A DNA stretch of 6,299 bases from an uncultured Paraglaciecola sp. GTDB taxonomy: Bacteria; Pseudomonadota; Gammaproteobacteria; Enterobacterales; Alteromonadaceae. Below, in pieces: positions 1 to 4,097 of this stretch (its first letter is position 1; every line of letters begins with the position of its first letter). The DNA lies in the NCBI GenBank assembly GCA_905479025.1, contig CAJQKX010000398.1:1-6299 (forward strand), read 5' to 3'. Made by a program: the position numbers and the translations under genes. A model generated the notes under the pieces. It worked only from the letters and a program-made list of their open reading frames with translations, made no database searches and had not been told where the DNA came from.

Positions 1-64
1 CTGAATCTCCGTAACCGTTACACATAGAAACGACTTTAAATTCAATTTCGTTTATGTTCTGCAT
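1..64 (-). CDS. Start of an unrecognised protein, cut by window edge
   Basis: An open frame reads leftward from an ATG at 64-62 to the window edge without a stop, giving 21 codons beginning MQNINEIEFKVVSMCNGYGD. The ATG lies only 5 nt after the stop codon of the 194-residue gene upstream on the same strand, which suggests translational coupling in one operon. No clear Shine-Dalgarno is seen, because the preceding bases are the end of the upstream gene. The fragment is too short to assign a family. The tight spacing and open frame support a real gene, but 21 codons could also stay open by chance. Confidence 0.5.
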   Translation of the reverse strand, partial: MQNINEIEFKVVSMCNGYGDS

Positions 65-69
65 AAGTG

Positions 70-654
70 TTATTGGAAGTCCTCTGTCCATGGTAGAAAT
101 TCAGTAAATTTATTTTCATAAAAATAACTAAAAATTGGAAGTTCGATACACTCCCTGGGGAAATCTTTAGGCTCTAGTGATGTTATCGTGATGTTTTTCG
201 GTACTTCCATAGATAACGATGCACCTTGCCCATGTGTGAAGCTGTCTGTCAAAAAAGATATATCAACTTTCCATAAACAAAAAACCTCACGCAGAAAGTC
301 ATATAAATTAATGTTCTTAAATACTAAGGTATATTTTTTTTCAGTTACAAAGACTTGGATCTGAGAAGTAATAGCGTTTGCTGTGAAAAATAAGTGTCCA
401 TCTTCTAACTTGACACCACCGACGGTTGTATCTGCGTCCTTAAATCTCACTAAACCGGCTTTTTCATAATTAAACTCACAGTAAACATTTTTCGATGACG
501 TATTTTTCTCTACAAAAGAACATTTCAAAATGACGTGCTTACCTGTGAGAATTTGTTTCAAAGTGCGGCCAGAAAAGGTCACTTCAATTCTACCCATTAC
601 AAAGTTGTCAACTTGAAAGATAGCAACACCCGATTTTCGTTCTTTAGCAAGCAT
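70..654 (-). CDS. Hypothetical protein, 194 aa
   Basis: I do not recognise this protein. It is soluble-looking, with no signal peptide, transmembrane segment or cysteine cluster. The composition alternates short hydrophobic and charged stretches, as expected of a mostly beta-strand fold, with an aromatic-rich C-terminus (IFSYFYENKFTEFLPW). The ATG at 654-652 is preceded by AAAGGAAAC, a good ribosome site about 9 nt upstream, so the start is credible. It is the third gene of the leftward group, 97 nt after the zinc-ribbon gene, and its stop is 5 nt from the next start. The low GC matches its neighbours. A small two-gene unit with the following partial gene is possible, but no function can be given. 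Confidence 0.75.
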   Translation of the reverse strand: MLAKERKSGVAIFQVDNFVMGRIEVTFSGRTLKQILTGKHVILKCSFVEKNTSSKNVYCEFNYEKAGLVRFKDADTTVGGVKLEDGHLFFTANAITSQIQVFVTEKKYTLVFKNINLYDFLREVFCLWKVDISFLTDSFTHGQGASLSMEVPKNITITSLEPKDFPRECIELPIFSYFYENKFTEFLPWTEDFQ

Positions 655-703
655 ACTTATGTTTCCTTTTAAAATTTACAAATGAGCCAAGTTAGTAAAA
701 CTG

Positions 704-721
704 GGGTCAGGGTCAGGGTCA
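704..721. repeat. Three tandem GGGTCA hexamers
   Basis: Three perfect copies of GGGTCA lie end to end at 704-709, 710-715 and 716-721, preceded by CTG and followed by AACTT. They sit in the 97-bp gap between the zinc-ribbon gene and the 194-residue gene. CTGGGGTCAG-type strings recur in many gammaproteobacterial genomes, sometimes near REP-associated (Y1) transposases, but no such transposase and no hairpin is visible here. The copies are directly seen; linking them to a mobile element is inference. Confidence 0.6.
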
Positions 722-751
722 ACTTAACGCCTACACTTCAGTTAGCTTTTT

Positions 752-1459
752 TTATATGGCTCGCTGAGTGTATTCTTTAATCGCCATTAGACTAGCATTG
801 TTGGTGTCACACCATTGTTTCCCTTGCTCAACAACATGCTCAAATTCCTCGTTGATAACCGTATTGTATATTTTTTTAGAGCGTGAAAAATCACCGCGCA
901 AACGATAAATATCAGCGCACAGCAGATTGTATTCTTCATATATTGGTGAGGTTGGGTGAGCTAATATGTATTCTTCATATATTGGTGTGGGTGGGTGAGC
1001 CAATAAAAAATCGGTTATTTTTCGATAGCTGTGTTGCTTTACGACACTGGCGATACGCTCTTTACCATACATCAGAAAATTTTGGTTATAGAGTCGATAA
1101 GCATTCACTGCCCAACTACGTTTTTCTTGTACTTCAGCGGCAATATAAAACAACTCAAAATACACATCAATTGATGCATGAGGAATAAGTACATATTCAT
1201 CTGGTTTAACAAACCAGTTTCGCCAAAAAGGCTTCAAGGGTTTAACTTGCAGTGCGGGTAAACTTTGCACATTGCAAATAATATTTTGACATTGAATACA
1301 GCGCGTTTCACTCACGATGATATTGTTGATACCAGACGTAGTGCTGCCATCAGAATAGGTCACTTGCTCAAAATTATTAAATGAACAGAGCACTTGTCTA
1401 TGATATTTCTGATGGCAATGTGGACATCCGATGAGGTCAGGCTCAGCAAATAGTGTCAT
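752..1459 (-). CDS. Zinc-ribbon hypothetical protein with internal tandem duplication, 235 aa
   Basis: The N-terminus has two cysteine pairs, CPHC (C12, C15) and CIQC (C54, C57), which would make a four-Cys zinc ribbon interrupted by a Ser/Thr/Asn-rich loop. The C-terminal half is helical and tetratricopeptide-like around residues 178-205 (YNLLCADIYRLRGDFSRSKK). Between them, residues 153-165 and 166-178 are two near-identical 13-residue units, LAHPPTPIYEEYI and LAHPTSPIYEEYN. I chose the ATG at 1459-1457 because AAGGGA sits about 6 nt upstream. A GTG at 1483 and an ATG at 1465 are also in frame, but the latter touches the ribosome site and the former lacks one. The gene lies 66 nt downstream of the DUF4258-like gene and is probably cotranscribed with it. 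The role is unknown; metal binding and a protein-interaction function are inferred from the motifs. Confidence 0.8.
   Translation of the reverse strand: MTLFAEPDLIGCPHCHQKYHRQVLCSFNNFEQVTYSDGSTTSGINNIIVSETRCIQCQNIICNVQSLPALQVKPLKPFWRNWFVKPDEYVLIPHASIDVYFELFYIAAEVQEKRSWAVNAYRLYNQNFLMYGKERIASVVKQHSYRKITDFLLAHPPTPIYEEYILAHPTSPIYEEYNLLCADIYRLRGDFSRSKKIYNTVINEEFEHVVEQGKQWCDTNNASLMAIKEYTQRAI
929..1006 (-). repeat. 39-bp direct tandem duplication inside the zinc-ribbon gene
   Basis: Two copies, 929-967 and 968-1006, differ at about four of 39 positions. The unit is a multiple of three, so the reading frame is kept and the protein gains one extra 13-residue PIYEEY-containing segment. The high identity points to a recent slippage or unequal-exchange event. 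Confidence 0.9.
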
Positions 1460-1525
1460 AATCATTCCCTTTTTTTGCAACACAAGCGTTTGTGATCAAT
1501 AGCGTTAAATCCATTTTGTTTTCCC

Positions 1526-1774
1526 TTAATGTTTGTGAGCGGCTGTTATTACATTGTCATCGTCTGAGATAACCACGAACACATCACGCTGAATTTGCAT
1601 CAACAAACCCTTCAACTTTTTACTCAGGGTTTTCTTAGTGTATTTGTCTAATTCCAATACGTAAGTATTACCTTTTTGTTGCGTTTCCATACCTAATGTA
1701 TTGAGCAATAAAACAAGGTCGGGGGAAATTCCACGTTGCTGACAACGCTTTTGAGCATGCTGTGAAATGGTCAT
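1526..1774 (-). CDS. DUF4258-like small protein, 82 aa
   Basis: The N-terminus SQHAQKRCQQRGIS (residues 4-17) matches the His-Ala-x-x-Arg...Arg-Gly-Ile signature of DUF4258-type small proteins. The sequence then alternates strands and one Lys-rich helix, and ends in VISDDDNVITAAHKH, a typical final-strand ending of the family. Length (about 80 residues) is normal. DUF4258 proteins have been related to small RNase/toxin-like folds, but no activity is proven by this sequence. The ATG at 1774-1772 has AGG 8 nt upstream. It is the first gene of the leftward group and faces the WYL regulator across 280 bp, so divergent control is plausible. A toxin role paired with the next gene is only a possibility. 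Confidence 0.75.
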   Translation of the reverse strand: MTISQHAQKRCQQRGISPDLVLLLNTLGMETQQKGNTYVLELDKYTKKTLSKKLKGLLMQIQRDVFVVISDDDNVITAAHKH

Positions 1775-1805
1775 GTTGACTGCCTATTGATTAAAACGTG
1801 AACTA

Positions 1806-1834
1806 AGCATATGTCGTAAATAACGACTTATAAA
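1806..1834 (-). promoter_or_regulatory. Candidate leftward promoter with palindrome in its spacer
   Basis: Read on the minus strand, TTTATA (1834-1829, 4/6 to the -35 consensus) and TATGCT (1811-1806, 4/6 to the -10) are 17 bp apart, giving a short leader to the DUF4258-like start at 1774. The element at 1809-1831, ATATGTCGT-AAATA-ACGACTTAT, is an inverted repeat with 9-bp arms and one mismatch, and it occupies the spacer. That position would suit a repressor, most simply the divergent WYL protein. The palindrome is seen; promoter and operator function are inferred. Confidence 0.4.
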
Positions 1835-1958
1835 TCACTGTTCGGATACACATGTTTAGTTTTCAGGCAGGTATAACAAATGATTTGGCAAAAAAATCAG
1901 TACAAATGACATAGCACCATGATTTTATTGACGTGGAGGTTTTACGATTGTTGTCACA

Positions 1959-1975
1959 TGTATACAAAACATACA
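1959..1975. repeat. Short inverted repeat upstream of WYL gene
   Basis: TGTAT and ATACA, perfect 5-bp arms, flank a 7-nt spacer (ACAAAAC) about 80 bp upstream of the WYL start. It could be a second binding site in the divergent region, but arms this short arise by chance in AT-rich DNA. Confidence 0.25.
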
Positions 1976-2054
1976 CACCCAGTAAAAATAACGTTGCGAA
2001 CCACCCTGTTTTATGGTGTTATTTATACTAATTACGTAGCCATTAACTACACCT

Positions 2055-2924
2055 ATGAAACAAAAAGCACATTGGCCTTTTCGGTATGACCTACTACAAC
2101 GTTATCGTTTAATTGAAATTGTGGCGCTATGGGAAGGCAAACTCAACGCTGGGCATTTAATCGATTACTTTGGCATTGGTCGCCAGCAAGCCTCAAAAGA
2201 TATCAATGAATACCTCAGCTCGGTCGGGCCTGGTAACTTAGTCTATAACTCATCCATTAAAGGTTACGAACCTTCCGAAACCTTTGCTCCCAAAGTCACA
2301 TTAGGCGATGCAGATGAGTATTTACAATTAATCCATCGTAATAATGATTTGGTCAATACCTTTGAATACATGGCACTAGGGTTTGACTACACCCACAAAA
2401 TTCCCCTGCCCACTTATCGTATTCGACCAGAAGTATTGCGCCAAGTCGTAAAGGCCTGTCGCAACAAACTGCGACTCGAAGTGGATTATCGCTCGGTGAA
2501 TGCACCAGATACTGGCGGGCGAATTATAGTGCCCCACTCTATTGTTCACTCTGGCATGCGTTGGCATGTGCGCGCCTATTGTGAAAAAAATAACGACTAC
2601 CGTGATTTTGTACTCACCCGATTTTACGGCACACCAGAGCCCGATGGCCAGGCTAAGCATTCGATTGAACAAGACGAAGCATGGAACACTATGGTTAATG
2701 TTTGCTTTACACCTGACCAACGTTTATCGCCAGAACAACAAGCCATTGTTGCCAATGATTACGGTATGAGTGACAAGCGCTTGCTGATCCAAGTAAGAGG
2801 TGCACTTGTTCCATACCTGATGCAGATGATGCGTATAGACATCAATGTGGTTGCGGCCGATCCCAGAGCACAACAAGTGGTGATCCAAAATATGGAGGCT
2901 GTAAAGCAGTGGTTGTTTAGGTAG
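2055..2924 (+). CDS. WYL-domain transcriptional regulator (BrxR/CapW-like), 289 aa
   Basis: Likely a DNA-binding repressor that senses a nucleic-acid or nucleotide ligand through its WYL domain. Residues about 12-75 form a winged helix-turn-helix (LQRYRLIEIVALWEGKLNAG, then FGIGRQQASKDINEYL with recognition helix RQQASKDI). Residues about 125-195 form the WYL domain, where the name-giving motif reads RWHVRAY (169-175) and is followed by RDFVLTRF (183-190). Residues about 210-289 match a WCX-type C-terminal domain. This order and the length near 290 fit the BrxR/CapW group known from BREX and CBASS loci. The start is fixed: an in-frame TAG at 2037-2039 leaves the ATG at 2055 as the only option. 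No Shine-Dalgarno is visible. A TATACT -10-like box at 2024-2029 has no convincing -35. It is divergent from the small-gene operon. Downstream is an IS3 remnant, so any rightward target genes are absent or displaced. Confidence 0.88.
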   Translation: MKQKAHWPFRYDLLQRYRLIEIVALWEGKLNAGHLIDYFGIGRQQASKDINEYLSSVGPGNLVYNSSIKGYEPSETFAPKVTLGDADEYLQLIHRNNDLVNTFEYMALGFDYTHKIPLPTYRIRPEVLRQVVKACRNKLRLEVDYRSVNAPDTGGRIIVPHSIVHSGMRWHVRAYCEKNNDYRDFVLTRFYGTPEPDGQAKHSIEQDEAWNTMVNVCFTPDQRLSPEQQAIVANDYGMSDKRLLIQVRGALVPYLMQMMRIDINVVAADPRAQQVVIQNMEAVKQWLFR

Positions 2925-2941
2925 CACAACAGGACGGGCTC

Positions 2942-3230
2942 ATTTTTTACGATGTTTACCGCGTTAACACCATGTGCAAGGTGTTAAATGTCCACCGCAG
3001 CGGTTTTACGCTTGGTTGAAAGAGCCTCAATCTCATGCAGCAAAAGACAATGAACGATTGCTTAAAAAATTAAAGCCAGTTATGTACAAAGTGGCGGTGT
3101 GTATGGCAGTCCACGCATCACACATGAGCTGCGCCGTTTGGGTGAAACATGCGGTGAAAACCCTGTTGCAAAGTTGACTAAGCAAGCCAAACTCAGAGCT
3201 AATATTGGTTATAAACGGCGTTATGTACGC
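2942..3230 (+). pseudogene. Truncated, frameshifted IS3-family OrfB transposase remnant
   Basis: Three frames must be joined to read an IS3-type OrfB N-terminus. The first segment gives YRVNTMCKVLNVHRSGF (to about 3004). The second gives FYAWLKEPQSHAAKDNERLLKK (from about 3004). The third gives SGGVYGSPRITHELRRLGET and on to NIGYKRRYVR (3090-3230). The first shift is explained by one missing T in the run at 3004-3007; the second lies near 3074-3090. This is the HTH_21 region that precedes the integrase core. The DDE catalytic domain, OrfA and terminal inverted repeats are all missing, so the element is dead. It starts within about 20 bp of the WYL stop and ends about 10 bp before the GST stop on the other strand. 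The family call rests on the FYAWL and GGVYGSPRIT motifs and is firm; the exact boundaries are not. Confidence 0.85.
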
Positions 3231-3239
3231 CTCTTTATG

Positions 3240-3917
3240 CTAAATCCCGTAGAGTTCCTTCAAATGTGCCATAAAACCCGGCCTGTCAGCTGCGGCATCG
3301 GCGCGGATGGTTTTGACGTGGGGTCGCTCTTCCATGCGTGCGCAGTAGTCGCTCAGGCCGGGCACTGCAGCCAAGGGATCTTTGTTAAAGAACCGGTTAC
3401 CCACGTCGCGGACGATGGGCAAGTTCAGGATCGCGGCGATATCGGCCAGCGTAAACTGATCGCCATAAGCAAAGGTTTCAAAGCTGGATAATGTCGCCAG
3501 CGCAGCGGCTGCTTTAGTAAGACCTGATTCTACTTCCTTAAGCACCGCCGGATCCGCTTGTCTGCCGCTTAGCAGGTTCGGAATCAATCGGCGTGCCACC
3601 AGCTCAAAATACAGCTCTATGAACTGCGAGAACTCCTGTACTTTGGCAACACCAAACGGCGTGTCGGGTAACAGGGAAGGTTCTGGATGCGCTCGCTCGA
3701 TGTATTCAAGGATCGCCCGGGACTCGCTGATAAAGCCTTCCGGTGTCTCAAGGCAAGGCACTTTGCCCAAGGGGCTCTTTTGCAGATACTCAGGCCTGTA
3801 TTTCGGACCGACGCCGGTATAGGACACGACCTCTTCAAACGGTAGGCCTTTTTCAAGCAGGGCGAGCTTAGGTACGTTGTAGTAATTACTGGAAGAGAAT
3901 CCGTGGAGTTTTAGCAT
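3240..3917 (-). CDS. Glutathione S-transferase family protein, 225 aa
   Basis: A cytosolic GST-fold enzyme expected to conjugate glutathione to electrophiles or act as a glutathione-dependent reductase; the substrate cannot be told. The N-terminal thioredoxin-like domain (about 1-80) has the glutathione-site start FSSSNYYN (7-14), the KSPLGKVPCLETPEG segment with cis-proline P54, and the E65-S66 pair in FISESRAILEYIE. The helical C-terminal domain (about 88-220) carries the N-capping motif TLAD (157-160). Length is normal and the gene appears intact. AGGA lies 7 nt before the ATG at 3917-3915. It is GC-richer than its surroundings: 63% in one 60-base line (3541-3600) against 38% in a line of the helicase gene (4201-4260). 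Acquisition from a higher-GC donor is likely. It is 180 bp downstream of the helicase on the same strand and has no evident functional link to it. Confidence 0.92.
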   Translation of the reverse strand: MLKLHGFSSSNYYNVPKLALLEKGLPFEEVVSYTGVGPKYRPEYLQKSPLGKVPCLETPEGFISESRAILEYIERAHPEPSLLPDTPFGVAKVQEFSQFIELYFELVARRLIPNLLSGRQADPAVLKEVESGLTKAAAALATLSSFETFAYGDQFTLADIAAILNLPIVRDVGNRFFNKDPLAAVPGLSDYCARMEERPHVKTIRADAAADRPGFMAHLKELYGI

Positions 3918-4097
3918 CTTTGTTTCCTGTCAAAAAGACGCAGTGTAACAAATTTCTCAGAGATTTCAGAGGCAGTTTACCTATTTAACCCCGTTGCGCT
4001 AAGGATAAATTATGATGGGTGCCCCTGTAAATTCTGCTTATATATTTTAATTTAGTGCTGCCTTTTTATTTTCAAACTCTTACACGTTAGTTTCAGT

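Noticed and set aside
929..1006. CRISPR-like repeat
   Set aside because: There are two directly abutting copies with no spacers, in frame inside a coding gene.
883..1188. Rightward 101-codon open frame
   Set aside because: It is antisense to the zinc-ribbon gene. Its repeat-containing sequence simply mirrors the 39-bp duplication.
1460..1483. Longer start (GTG 1483 or ATG 1465) for the zinc-ribbon protein
   Set aside because: The AAGGGA ribosome site is correctly spaced only for the ATG at 1459. It overlaps or touches the other candidates.
2376..2720. Leftward 114-codon open frame
   Set aside because: It is antisense to the WYL domain and is explained as a shadow of the real gene.
3217..3231. 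Hairpin GGCGT-TATGT-ACGCC as a terminator for the GST gene
   Set aside because: The stem is only 5 bp, there is no T-tract on the relevant strand, and it lies inside the old transposase coding sequence.
3231..3491. Rightward coding sequence continuing from the IS3 remnant
   Set aside because: This part is antisense to the intact GST gene; similarity to OrfB ends at about 3230.
3918..4097. Promoter or terminator between helicase and GST
   Set aside because: Only weak AT-rich elements were found (TAAATT/AATTTA arms with a 15-nt loop, and poorly spaced -35/-10 boxes), so nothing is supportable.
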